37,138 nucleotides of DNA. It comes from JAEZFI01 sp044508215. Its GTDB lineage: Bacteria; Actinomycetota; Acidimicrobiia; Acidimicrobiales; Microtrichaceae. Position 1 is the first letter of the stretch; each line of letters starts with the position of its first letter. Below are positions 1 through 10,440 of the stretch, one piece after another. Where the stretch lies: the NCBI GenBank assembly GCA_044508215.1, contig JBIQID010000013.1, forward strand, positions 1-37,138. The letters are read 5' to 3'. The notes beneath the pieces were generated by a model, which made no database searches, was not told the origin of the DNA, and worked only from the letters and a program-made list of their open reading frames with translations. A program made the translations under genes and the position numbers.

Positions 1-2094
1 GAGGATGTCGGCGGTCTGGGGGAGCACCACGTCCTCCAGCACGGGGGCGTAGGGCACGAACGTGTCGAGGGCCGCCACACGGCGGATCGGCGCACGCAGT
101 AGGTCCCAGCACTCGTCGGCGGCCCAGGCTGCGACCTCCGCGCCGAACCCGGCGGTGCGGACGTCCTCGTGGACCACCACCAGCCTGCCGGTGCGGGCCA
201 CCGAGTCCGCCACCGCCTGCCGGTCCCACGGGACGATCGTCCGGAGGTCCAACACGTCGGCCTCCACGCCCTGCTCCGCCGCGGCAACAGCAGCGTCGAG
301 GCACTTCTGCACGGTGACGCCCCAGGTCACCACGGTGACGTCGCCGCCGGCGCGGCGCTGCGCCGCTCGACCGAAGGGGACCCGGTGGTCGGGGCCCGGG
401 TAGGGCGCAGCGGCGTACGGCTGGCGGTAGAGGTGCTTGGGCTCCAAGAAGAGCACGGGGTCCTCGCAGGAGAACGCGGTGCGCAGCAGGCCCACGGCGT
501 CCGCAGCGTTCGACGGCATGGCGATCAGCAGCCCCGGCATGTGGGCGAAGATCGACTCGCCCGACTGGCTGTGCCAGATGGCCCCGCCGGTGAGGTAGCC
601 GCCGATGGGCACCCGCAGGACCATCGGGACGCTGAACGCGCCCGCCGAACGCCACCGCATGGTGGCCGCCTCGGTGCGGATCTGCTGGGTGGCGGTCCAG
701 ATGTAGTCGAAGAACTGCACCTCGGGGCACGGCCGCAGCCCGCGGATCGCCTGCCCCACCGACCGGCCCACGATGTTCGCCTCGGCGAGTGGTGAGTTCC
801 GGCAGCGCTCGTTGCCCAGCTCCCGCTGAAGGCCCAGGGTGGTGCCGAACACGCCGCCCTTGCCCGGCACGGCGTGCAGCTCGGCCGCCGGAGCGTCCGC
901 CACGTCCTCGCCCAGCACGCTGATCCGTGGGTCGGCCGCCATCAGCTCGTGGAGGCATCGCCGGATGGCATCGGCCATAGCGACCGGCTCGCCGTCGTCG
1001 GTCGACGCTGCGTCTCGGGAGGCCTCCGCGGGCTCGCTCCCACCTCCGCCCGCGGCCCGCAGGGCTTCGACCGACACGACGTGGCGGGTGACGGTGGTGG
1101 GGTCCGGGGCCGGCTCGGCGAGGGCGAGGCTGGCTGCGTGGTCGACCTCGGCGCGCGCTTCGGCGGCCAGCGCCCGGGCGCCGGCCTCGTCGAGCAGGCC
1201 CTTGTCGACGGCCAGTCGCGTCATCCGCAGGATGGGGTCCCGCTCGGCCTCCGAGGCCAGGTCGGCCTCCGTCCGGTACTTCGACTGCGTGTCGGCCGCC
1301 GAGTGCGAGTAGGGCCGGGTGACGTGGGCGTGGACGAGCACCGGGCCCGCACCGCCACGAAGGTGTTCGACGGCCGACCGCAGGACCGACCGGGCGGCGA
1401 GGTAGTCGGTGCCGTCCACCTCCACGACCTCCAACCCGGCGAACCCCGAGACGAGGGTGGAGATCGGAGCGGGCTGCTGCTCCGCCGTGGGCACCGAGAT
1501 CGCCCAACCGTTGTCCGCCACCACGTAGAGCAGCGGCAGGCGGTCGGTGCAGGCGGTGTTGAGGCTCTCCCAGAACTCGCCCTGGCTGGTGGCTCCCTCG
1601 CCGAGTGAGACGTAGGTGATCTCGTCGGGCTCCGCCGTCAGCTGCGGCCACGGGGCGAAGGCAGCGGGGTCGCGAGCGAGCCGCCGCCCCGCCTCGGCGC
1701 ACCCCACGGCGGGGAGGCACTGGCTGCCGGTGGCCGAGGTCTGGGAGACGATGTGCAGCTCGGGGTCACCCCAGTGGCACGGCATCATGCGGCCGGCGGA
1801 AGCGGGATCGGAGGCGGCTCCCACCGACTGGAGCAGCATCGTGGCGGGCGGCACCCCGAGGCCGAGGACGAGGGCCCGCTCGCGGTAGTACGGGAAGAAC
1901 CAGTCGTGGCCCGCCCGCAGCTCCCGGGCGGCGGCCAGGCCGAGCGCCTCGTGCCCGGCGCCGGAGATCTGGAAGAAGACGCGGTTCTGCTTCTGGAGCG
2001 CGATCTCCTTGTCGTCGAGGGCCCGCGACACGACGGCGGTCCTGAGGTCCTCGACGAGGTCGTCGAGCGGGTCACGCGCCGTGTCGTCGTACAC
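1..2094 (-). CDS. Fused 2-oxoacid dehydrogenase E1 alpha-beta subunit (branched-chain type), 3' end cut by window edge
   Basis: Thiamine-diphosphate E1 component, which decarboxylates a 2-oxoacid and passes the acyl group to the lipoyl arm of E2. 698 residues are visible. The alpha half (about 1-350) contains FPYYRERALVLGLG, the stretch MPCHWGDPELHIVSQTS, and the ThDP/Mg motif GEGATSQGEFWESLN (about 165-179). The beta half begins near residue 370 (ADAIRRCLHELMAADPRISV, then GEDVAD and GKGGVFGTTLGLQ) and the last visible residues, FVPYAPVLEDVVLPQTADIL, match the usual beta C-terminus, so only a few codons are missing. I chose GTG 2094 because GGAGG lies 6 nt upstream; it overlaps the end of the E2 gene by 23 nt, suggesting coupled translation. 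Two separate genes are usual in actinobacteria; a single fused chain is the less common form. Branched-chain 2-oxoacid specificity is inferred from sequence resemblance only; pyruvate or another 2-oxoacid is possible. Confidence 0.9.
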   Translation of the reverse strand, partial: MYDDTARDPLDDLVEDLRTAVVSRALDDKEIALQKQNRVFFQISGAGHEALGLAAARELRAGHDWFFPYYRERALVLGLGVPPATMLLQSVGAASDPASAGRMMPCHWGDPELHIVSQTSATGSQCLPAVGCAEAGRRLARDPAAFAPWPQLTAEPDEITYVSLGEGATSQGEFWESLNTACTDRLPLLYVVADNGWAISVPTAEQQPAPISTLVSGFAGLEVVEVDGTDYLAARSVLRSAVEHLRGGAGPVLVHAHVTRPYSHSAADTQSKYRTEADLASEAERDPILRMTRLAVDKGLLDEAGARALAAEARAEVDHAASLALAEPAPDPTTVTRHVVSVEALRAAGGGGSEPAEASRDAASTDDGEPVAMADAIRRCLHELMAADPRISVLGEDVADAPAAELHAVPGKGGVFGTTLGLQRELGNERCRNSPLAEANIVGRSVGQAIRGLRPCPEVQFFDYIWTATQQIRTEAATMRWRSAGAFSVPMVLRVPIGGYLTGGAIWHSQSGESIFAHMPGLLIAMPSNAADAVGLLRTAFSCEDPVLFLEPKHLYRQPYAAAPYPGPDHRVPFGRAAQRRAGGDVTVVTWGVTVQKCLDAAVAAAEQGVEADVLDLRTIVPWDRQAVADSVARTGRLVVVHEDVRTAGFGAEVAAWAADECWDLLRAPIRRVAALDTFVPYAPVLEDVVLPQTADIL

Positions 2095-3271
2095 CGAGCT
2101 CCTCCGTCCAGTCCCGTTCCTGCAGCCGGCTCCGGACCTCGCTGAGGAACGAGCTGGCGTACGCGCCGTCGACCGCCCGGTGGTCGAAGGAGAGCGACAG
2201 GTGCCCCACCGGGTGCACCGCGATCCCATGGCCACCGTCGCCGTCGGGCACCGCCACCGGCCTCGGCGAGACCCCGTCCGTCGACAGGATCGCCACCTGC
2301 GGCGCGTTGATGACCGGGCCCGTCACGAACGTGCCGTATCCACCGGCGTTCGTGATCGTGAAGGTGCCGCCCGAGGTGTCCTGCGGCTCGAGCTGCCCAC
2401 CGCGGGCCTTCGCCGACAGCGCCGCGATCGCGTCGGCGAGCCCTGCGATCCGCAGCGACCCGGCGTCGGGCACGACCGGCACCACGAGGCCCTCGAAGTC
2501 GAGGTCGACGGCGATCCCGAGGTTCACCCGGGCGTGCACCACGAGCTCCTCGTCGTCGTACGACGCGTTCAGCTTCGGGTGGCCGGCGAGGGCGTCGCAG
2601 GCGCTGAGCGCCACGAACGGGAGGTAGCTGAGCCCGCTCGGGTGGCGTACGCGCCACGTGTCGGCCACCGCGCGGCGCGCCTCCTCCACCCGTGAGTAGT
2701 CGACCTCCATCGTCACGAGGGTGTGCGCCGCGGTCCGCAGCGACCGGGTGAGGTTTGCCGCCGTGGCACGCCTGATCGCAGAGTGCGGGATGCGCTCGGC
2801 CACGTTCGAGGGGTCAGGCTGCCAGGCCGGGGGAGCGTCACGGTCTGGCCCGCCGACCACCTCCACCGGTCGGGCGGGCGCGGCCGGCGCAGCCGGTTCG
2901 GCGGGCCGGCGCACGGTCGTCGCCGGGCGGACGAGGGGCGGGTACAGGTCAGCACCGCCCTCCATCGCCCGCCGGAACGCCCGTTGGTCGCGGGCCGTGC
3001 CGTCGGGGCCGGCAGCGGTCGACCCGTCGAGCGGCGCGTCCTCACCGATGACGGCCAGGACCTCGCCCACCGGGACCGTCTCGCCCGCTTCCACCACGAT
3101 GCGGCGGAGGACCCCGGCGGCGGCGCTCGGGATCTCGGTGTCCACCTTGTCGGTCGAGACCTCGAGCAGCGGTTCGTCCCGCTCGACGTGGTCGCCGACG
3201 GCCTTCAACCACCTCGTCACCGTCCCGCCGGTGACGGTCTCACCGAGCTGCGGCATCGTGATGGTGGCCAT
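2072..3271 (-). CDS. Dihydrolipoyl acyltransferase, E2 of a 2-oxoacid dehydrogenase complex
   Basis: Core acyltransferase of the complex, partner of the downstream fused E1. 399 residues from ATG 3271, which has a GGGGGG tract about 8 nt upstream; a TTG two codons earlier is less likely. One N-terminal lipoyl domain (about 3-78) carries the lipoylated lysine K44 in STDKVDTE. An Ala/Pro-rich linker follows, then the catalytic domain from about residue 165 (IPHSAIRRATAANL) to the end, with the active-site motif FDHRAVDG near the C-terminus. I cannot find the peripheral subunit-binding domain normally present between the lipoyl and catalytic domains; the linker is about 85 residues and mostly low complexity. 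The order E2 then E1 within the operon is also the reverse of the common arrangement. A possible -10 TATCCT lies on the minus strand at 3308-3303. No E3 gene is present in the window. Confidence 0.92.
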   Translation of the reverse strand: MATITMPQLGETVTGGTVTRWLKAVGDHVERDEPLLEVSTDKVDTEIPSAAAGVLRRIVVEAGETVPVGEVLAVIGEDAPLDGSTAAGPDGTARDQRAFRRAMEGGADLYPPLVRPATTVRRPAEPAAPAAPARPVEVVGGPDRDAPPAWQPDPSNVAERIPHSAIRRATAANLTRSLRTAAHTLVTMEVDYSRVEEARRAVADTWRVRHPSGLSYLPFVALSACDALAGHPKLNASYDDEELVVHARVNLGIAVDLDFEGLVVPVVPDAGSLRIAGLADAIAALSAKARGGQLEPQDTSGGTFTITNAGGYGTFVTGPVINAPQVAILSTDGVSPRPVAVPDGDGGHGIAVHPVGHLSLSFDHRAVDGAYASSFLSEVRSRLQERDWTEELGVRRHGA

Positions 3272-3380
3272 GCCCAAACCCCCCGGTCCGGCACTGCTAC
3301 CGAGGATAAGGGTGTCGGCGCCGCTCCGGACCCCCCTCGGGCGGGCCGTGGCGCCGGACGGAGCAGGTCAGCCGCCGGAA

Positions 3381-3386
3381 TAGCAT
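3381..3386 (+). promoter_or_regulatory. -10 hexamer TAGCAT for a leaderless proS transcript
   Basis: TAGCAT ends 6 nt before ATG 3393, so the expected transcription start falls on the start codon itself. No Shine-Dalgarno sequence is visible before proS. No good -35 is recognised. It is divergent from the E2 gene promoter. Confidence 0.45.
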
Positions 3387-3392
3387 CCCGCC

Positions 3393-4826
3393 ATGGCCAA
3401 GGCCCCCGTGCTCACCCCCCAGGCGGACGACTTCCCGCGCTGGTACCAGGACGTCATCTCGAAGGCCGAGCTGGCCGACAACGGACCCGTGCGGGGGACG
3501 ATGGTGGTCCGCCCGTACGCGTACGCGATCTGGGAGCGGATGCAGGCCGAGGTCGACCGCCGCATCAAGGACGCCGGTGCGGAGAACGCGTACTTCCCGC
3601 TCTTCATCCCCGAGAGCTACCTCACGCGCGAGGCCGAGCACGTCGAGGGGTTCAGCCCGGAGCTGGCCGTCGTCACCCACGCCGGTGGCAAGGAGCTGGA
3701 GGAGCCGGTCGTGGTGCGGCCCACCTCCGAGACGGTCATCGGCGAGTACATGGCCAAGTGGATCCAGAGCTACCGCGACCTGCCGCTGCTCCTGAACCAG
3801 TGGGCGAACGTCGTGCGGTGGGAGCTGCGTCCCCGGGTGTTCCTCCGGACCTCCGAGTTCCTCTGGCAGGAGGGCCACTGCGCCCATGCCACGGAGGCCG
3901 ACGGTGCCCGGTACGCCGCTCGGATCCTCCACGACGTCTACGCCGACTTCATGGAGCGCGAGCTGGCGATCCCGCTGTACGTCGGACGCAAGACGCGCCG
4001 GGAGCGCTTCGCCGGGGCGATCAACACGATGACCTGCGAAGCGATGATGGGCGACGGCAAGGCGCTGCAGATGGGCACCAGCCACGAGCTCGGCCAGAAC
4101 TTCGCCAGGGCGTTCGACATGACGTACCTCGACGCAAACGGCGACCAGCAGCTGGCGTGGACCACCTCGTGGGGCGTCTCCACGCGGATGATGGGCGGGC
4201 TCATCATGAGCCACGGCGACGACGGAGGCCTGCGGCTGCCGCCCCGGATCGCCGCGACGCAGGTGGTCGTGATGGTGGTGCGCGACGACGACGCCGGCGC
4301 GGTGGCCGCCACGGCCCGTGGGTTGGTCGACGACCTCCGCCAGGCGGGGGTGCGTGCACGGCTCGACGACCGGGTGGAGACCGGCTTCGGCCGGCGGGCC
4401 ACCGACTGGGAGCTGAAGGGGGTGCCCCTGCGCATCGAGCTGGGGCCTCGCGACGTGGAGGCCTCCCAGGCCACCGTCGTGCGGCGCGACCGGCGCGCCG
4501 CGGAGGACCGGGGGAAGGAGACGGTCCCGCTCGGGAGCCTGCTCCAGGAGGTGCCGCGCCTTCTCGACGCCGCCCAGCAGGCGCTCTACGACGAGGCGCG
4601 GGAGCGCCGTGACTCGCGCACCGCCGACGTCTCGACCATCGAGGAGGCGATCGAGGCGGCCGCCACCGGCTTCGCCCGGCTGCCCTACGCCACGTTGGGG
4701 GAGGAGGGCGAGGATCGCCTGGCGGAGCACGCCGTCACGGTGCGCTGCCTGCAGCGGCCCGACGGCTCCCTCCCGGCGAGCGACGAGGAACCCGACGTGG
4801 TCGCCTACGTCGCCCGCAGCTACTGA
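3393..4826 (+). CDS. proS: Prolyl-tRNA synthetase, short eukaryote/archaeon-like type
   Basis: Class II synthetase charging tRNA-Pro with proline in the cytoplasm. 477 residues. Starts with a type-3 N-terminus (DDFPRWYQDVISKAELADNG), has RPTSET at 109-114, class II motif 2 around FLRTSEFLWQEGH (150-162), the motif-3 region GGLIMSHGDDGGLRLPPR (about 267-284), an anticodon-binding domain after residue 290, and a C-terminal domain ending in VAYVARSY, with the terminal Tyr typical of this type. The E. coli/mycobacterial form is near 570-580 residues because of an editing insertion between motifs 2 and 3; that insertion is absent here. The gene sits upstream of rimP-nusA as in mycobacteria, but with the other enzyme type. 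Start at ATG 3393 directly after the -10, likely leaderless. Confidence 0.96.
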   Translation: MAKAPVLTPQADDFPRWYQDVISKAELADNGPVRGTMVVRPYAYAIWERMQAEVDRRIKDAGAENAYFPLFIPESYLTREAEHVEGFSPELAVVTHAGGKELEEPVVVRPTSETVIGEYMAKWIQSYRDLPLLLNQWANVVRWELRPRVFLRTSEFLWQEGHCAHATEADGARYAARILHDVYADFMERELAIPLYVGRKTRRERFAGAINTMTCEAMMGDGKALQMGTSHELGQNFARAFDMTYLDANGDQQLAWTTSWGVSTRMMGGLIMSHGDDGGLRLPPRIAATQVVVMVVRDDDAGAVAATARGLVDDLRQAGVRARLDDRVETGFGRRATDWELKGVPLRIELGPRDVEASQATVVRRDRRAAEDRGKETVPLGSLLQEVPRLLDAAQQALYDEARERRDSRTADVSTIEEAIEAAATGFARLPYATLGEEGEDRLAEHAVTVRCLQRPDGSLPASDEEPDVVAYVARSY

Positions 4827-4867
4827 CGCCGCCCGTCCGTTGGCGCCGTCGTCGGCGTCACTGGCGC

Positions 4868-4873
4868 TATAGT
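4868..4873 (+). promoter_or_regulatory. Probable -10 (TATAGT) of the rimP-nusA-infB operon
   Basis: TATAGT is the best -10 hexamer in the 206-bp gap between proS and rimP. A start about 7 nt downstream (near 4880) would begin the RNA exactly at the first helix of the leader described below and give about 150 nt of untranslated leader. The only TTG-type -35 candidate, TTGGCG at 4840, is 22 nt away, which is too far, so the -35 is unresolved. Confidence 0.45.
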
Positions 4874-4883
4874 CCTGGGTCTC

Positions 4884-5000
4884 GACGAGTCGTGGCGCCC
4901 CTGTGGCGCAGGATGAGGCGTGGGCTGGGGCCCACGCCTTTCGTCTGAACGGGGCCCGGTCCCCGTGCGACGAGGCGACGAACTGAACGCCCGAGCGGGC
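4884..5000 (+). ncRNA. Candidate structured 5' leader of the rimP operon
   Basis: Several nested or consecutive helices can be drawn by hand. GACGA 4884-4888 pairs with TCGTC 4941-4945 and closes two hairpins: GCGCC 4895-4899 with GGCGC 4905-4909, and a perfect 10-bp stem AGGCGTGGGC 4916-4925 with GCCCACGCCT 4930-4939 (loop TGGG). After these comes ACGGGG 4949-4954 with CCCCGT 4961-4966, and a small GCCC/GGGC hairpin at 4989-5000. The 10-bp stem followed by TTTC could also act as a weak terminator or attenuator, or as the proS terminator if no promoter lies at 4868. Folding was done by eye. I do not recognise a named RNA family. Confidence 0.4.
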
Positions 5001-5032
5001 AGGAGACTGAGAGGAACGAGGAGGTGCTGCTG

Positions 5033-5566
5033 ATGACCGACGACCCCGTGCTCGCGGAGGTGGGCCGTCTCGTGGCGCCCATCCTCGACCGCATCGGCGC
5101 CCACCTCTACGACCTCGAGCGGAGCGGCGGGATGGTGCGCGTGACCGTCGACCGGCCCGGCGGGATCGACCTCGACGCGCTGGCCGGAGTGAACCGCGAG
5201 CTGGGTCGGGCGCTCGACGAGTCGGACCCGATCCCCAGCGCCTACACCCTCGAGGTGACGAGCCCCGGCCTCGAGCGCAACCTCCGCAGCGCAGAGCACT
5301 GGGAGGGGGCACTCGGCGACCGGGTGAAGGTGAAGCTGCACCCTGCCGACGATGCGCCCCGTCGGGCGGAGGGGATCGTCGCCGGCGTCGCCGGTGGCAT
5401 CGTGACGCTGACGGCCGACGACGGCTCCACGGTCACGTTCGGGGTGGACGCTGTGGAGCGAGCCCGGACGGTGTTCGAGTGGGGTCCTGCTCCGAAGCCG
5501 GGCGGCAAGGGCAGCCAGAAGACGAAGGCGAAGGCGAAGAGCCACGACAGGGAGGTCAACCCGTGA
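5033..5566 (+). CDS. rimP: Ribosome maturation factor RimP
   Basis: Assists maturation of the 30S subunit. 177 residues from ATG 5033, chosen because GAGGAGG (5018-5024) is 8 nt upstream; a GTG three codons earlier overlaps that ribosome binding site. The N-terminal alpha/beta domain contains LVAPILDRIGAHLYDLE and the family signature LGRALDESDPIPSAYTLEV followed by SPGLERNLRS (about 72-88); the C-terminal SH3-like domain (about 95-150) is followed by a Lys-rich tail (KGSQKTKAKAKSH). First gene of a tight operon: its stop TGA shares bases with the GTG start of nusA (GTGA). Confidence 0.95.
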   Translation: MTDDPVLAEVGRLVAPILDRIGAHLYDLERSGGMVRVTVDRPGGIDLDALAGVNRELGRALDESDPIPSAYTLEVTSPGLERNLRSAEHWEGALGDRVKVKLHPADDAPRRAEGIVAGVAGGIVTLTADDGSTVTFGVDAVERARTVFEWGPAPKPGGKGSQKTKAKAKSHDREVNP

Positions 5567-6879
5567 ACGCTGACATGCTGGAGGCGCTCAACGCTGTGGC
5601 GCTCGACAAGGGCATCTCGGTCGACACGCTGCTCGGCGTGCTCGCTGATGCCATGCAGTCGGCGTACGAGAAGATGCCCGATGCGCACGAGTACGCGTGG
5701 GTGATCGTCACGCCCGAGACCGGCGAGTTCCGCGTGATGGCGCAGGACCTCGACGAGGACGGCGACCCGGTGGGCGAGGAGTTCGACGTCACGCCCGACG
5801 GCTTCGGCCGCATCGCCGCCCAGGCGTTCAAGCAGGTGATGACCCAGAAGATCCGCGAGGCCGAGCGCGAGCTGAAGTACGAGGAGTACGCGGGCCGCGA
5901 GGGCGACATCGTCACCGGCATCATCCAGCAGTCGGACGCCCGCTACACCCTCTTGGACCTCGGCCGGGTCGAGGCGCTCATGCCGCAGTCCGAGCAGGTG
6001 GCCTACGAGCGCGCCGAGCCCGGCAAGCGGGTGAAGGCCTACATCGTCGAGGTCCGCAAGACCGCGAAGGGCCCCCAGATCGTGGTGAGCCGCACGCACC
6101 CCGGCCTGATCCGGCGCCTCTTCGAGCTGGAGGTCCCCGAGATCGCCGACGGCATCGTCGAGATCAAGGCGTGCGCCCGCGAACCAGGGCAGCGCACGAA
6201 GATCGCCGTGTGGTCGAACGACCCGAACGTCGACCCCGTGGGCGCCTGCGTGGGTGCCCGGGGCGCCCGCGTCCGGATGGTCGTGAACGAGCTCAACGGC
6301 GAGAAGATCGACATCGTCCCGTTCTCGGACGACCTCGAGGAGTTCGTGATGAAGGCCCTCGCCCCGGCGAAGGTCAACGAGGTCAACATCGACTACGACA
6401 CCGGCACCGCCGAGGTCATCGTGCCCGACTTCCAGCTGAGCCTCGCGATCGGCCGCGAGGGGCAGAACGCCCGCCTCGCCCACCGGCTGGTCGGCCTGCG
6501 CGTCGACATCCGCTCCGAGTCCGACCGCTCGTCGAACCAGGGCTCGGGCGCCGACTGGGCCGAGGGCGAGTGGATCACCGACCCCGAGACGGGCGAGCAG
6601 ATGTGGCAGCCCGCCGACGGCGGTCCTGCGATCAGCGCGGCCGAGTGGAACGCAGCCGAGCCCGGCACCGTGGCCGGCGGTGGCGAGGCGGAGGCCGACG
6701 GGGCCGCTGCTGAGGCCACCGAGGCCACCGAGGACGCTGCGACCGACGAGGGTGCAGCCACCGAGGAGGCTGCCTCGGAGGAGCCCGGGTCCGACGACGC
6801 CGACGAGGGATCCGAGGGCGTAGAGCCGGAGGCTTCGACCGACGAGGCGTCCGCAGAGGAGCCGGACCCAACCGCATGA
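5563..6879 (+). CDS. nusA: Transcription termination/antitermination factor NusA with a long acidic tail
   Basis: RNA polymerase-associated factor for pausing, termination and antitermination. Starts at GTG 5563 (VNADMLEALN), overlapping the rimP stop by 4 nt, with GGGAGG about 8 nt upstream. 438 residues: N-terminal polymerase-binding domain (1-105), S1 domain (about 111-178, GREGDIVTG), KH1 (about 180-260, with GACVGARGARV at 227-237), KH2 (about 262-320, with LAIGREGQNARLA at 294-306). The core ends near residue 325, where mycobacterial NusA ends about 20 residues later. Here another roughly 110 residues follow: first a Trp-containing segment (GEWITDPETGEQMWQPADGG), then a low-complexity Ala/Glu/Asp/Thr tail. 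A longer frame-compatible start upstream would lie inside rimP and is rejected. Confidence 0.96.
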   Translation: MNADMLEALNAVALDKGISVDTLLGVLADAMQSAYEKMPDAHEYAWVIVTPETGEFRVMAQDLDEDGDPVGEEFDVTPDGFGRIAAQAFKQVMTQKIREAERELKYEEYAGREGDIVTGIIQQSDARYTLLDLGRVEALMPQSEQVAYERAEPGKRVKAYIVEVRKTAKGPQIVVSRTHPGLIRRLFELEVPEIADGIVEIKACAREPGQRTKIAVWSNDPNVDPVGACVGARGARVRMVVNELNGEKIDIVPFSDDLEEFVMKALAPAKVNEVNIDYDTGTAEVIVPDFQLSLAIGREGQNARLAHRLVGLRVDIRSESDRSSNQGSGADWAEGEWITDPETGEQMWQPADGGPAISAAEWNAAEPGTVAGGGEAEADGAAAEATEATEDAATDEGAATEEAASEEPGSDDADEGSEGVEPEASTDEASAEEPDPTA

Positions 6880-7166
6880 CCGGGGCCGACCCCGTCGGCG
6901 ATCGGCCGGGGCCCACAAGGACGTGCATCGGGTGTCGGCGGAGGCGGCCACCGATAGAGTTGAGACGTCTCTCGCTGCGAGGTGACGAGCTGGTCCTCGA
7001 TCTCACGGGGGGCCGTGGGGCATGGGTGTGCCCCGATCTCGCTTGCTTCGACGCAGCGGTCAGGAAGGGCGGCCTGCGCAAGGCCCTGCGGGGGTGCGTG
7101 AGCGCCCGGTCCATCGAGGACGTCAGGTACGCGTTCGTGCAGCATCGCCCGGACGTGGGAGGATGA
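6876..7166 (+). CDS. ylxR: YlxR family RNA-binding protein
   Basis: 96 residues, small basic protein of the YlxR family, encoded between nusA and infB in many bacteria. In Bacillus the family member has been reported as an RNase P modulator (RnpM); whether that holds here is unknown. Visible features: the signature RTCIGCRRRRP at about 15-25, then GRGAWVCPDLACFDAAVRKGG. ATG 6876 overlaps the nusA stop (ATGA), so translation is likely coupled. It is followed by 51 nt with no gene before infB. Confidence 0.9.
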   Translation: MTGADPVGDRPGPTRTCIGCRRRRPPIELRRLSLRGDELVLDLTGGRGAWVCPDLACFDAAVRKGGLRKALRGCVSARSIEDVRYAFVQHRPDVGG

Positions 7167-7217
7167 ACGACGCGGCTGCCGGCCGCACCACGAGAAGGAA
7201 AGGCTGAGACCGGAAAC

Positions 7218-9983
<2,766 letters not shown>

Positions 9984-9984
9984 C

Positions 9985-10374
9985 GTGCCCCGTCGGCGGC
10001 CCTCGGGCCGGCAGCAGTTCTCCCGGTCGGACCGCATCTCGGAGCAGGTGCGCGAGGTGGTGGCGAACGAGCTCGAGCGCATCGGTGACGAGCGACTCGA
10101 GCTCGTGACCATCACGGGTGTCCGCATCGACAACGAGCTGGCGAGGGCCGAGGTCTTCTACTCGGCGATGGTCGCCGAGGAGGAGGGCCGCCTCGACGAG
10201 GTGTCCGAGGCGTTCGACGAGGTGCGCTGGCCCGTCCAGCAGGTCGTGAACCGGACGGTCCGCGCCCGGCGGACCCCTCAGATCGAGTTCCTCCCCGACG
10301 AGGCGCTCAGCTCCGCGCTGCGGATCGAGGACATCCTCGCCGGCCGTGTGGACCCCTCCACCGACGATGACTGA
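9985..10374 (+). CDS. rbfA: Ribosome-binding factor A
   Basis: Binds immature 30S subunits and helps process the 5' end of 16S rRNA. 129 residues from GTG 9985, 1 nt after the infB stop. The KH-like fold is recognisable from RISEQVREVVANELERIGDE, then the central strands ITGVRIDNELARAEVFYSAM, and RTVRARRTPQIEFLPDEAL near the C-terminus. Last gene of the rimP operon by spacing. In mycobacteria a DHH phosphoesterase gene (nrnA) follows rbfA; here it is absent and a palindromic element precedes truB. Confidence 0.93.
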   Translation: MPRRRPSGRQQFSRSDRISEQVREVVANELERIGDERLELVTITGVRIDNELARAEVFYSAMVAEEEGRLDEVSEAFDEVRWPVQQVVNRTVRARRTPQIEFLPDEALSSALRIEDILAGRVDPSTDDD

Positions 10375-10385
10375 CCCCACCGGGG

Positions 10386-10433
10386 TTCTGTCCTGCGGGC
10401 TGCGACGGATCCGTCGCACCACGCAGGACAGAA
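10386..10433. repeat. 48-bp palindromic element, copy 1
   Basis: TTCTGTCCTGCG (10386-10397) pairs perfectly with CGCAGGACAGAA (10422-10433), and an inner TGCGACG (10401-10407) pairs with CGTCGCA (10412-10418) around GATC; three unpaired bases lie on each side between the two stems. It starts 11 nt after rbfA and ends 7 nt before the ATG of truB. The same layout, without gaps, is found at 18045-18092. It may act as a terminator, as an RNA hairpin controlling truB (its right arm contains AGGA), or be a dispersed repeat. Confidence 0.8.
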
Positions 10434-10440
10434 GCAGCGC

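Noticed and set aside
2723..4612. Plus-strand frame of 629 codons across the E2 gene start and proS
   Set aside because: Arg/Gly-rich composition typical of an out-of-frame reading; it conflicts with two certain genes.
4827..5032. A tRNA gene in the proS-rimP gap (metY-like position in enterobacteria)
   Set aside because: The helices do not form a cloverleaf; no TTCGA-type T loop or acceptor pairing was found.
3297..5312. 671-codon minus-strand frame opposite proS and rimP
   Set aside because: Open only because high GC removes stops; the proS and rimP frames have full family motifs.
5479..5562. Upstream extension of nusA
   Set aside because: Reads rimP out of frame; GTG 5563 with GGGAGG and a 4-nt overlap is better supported.
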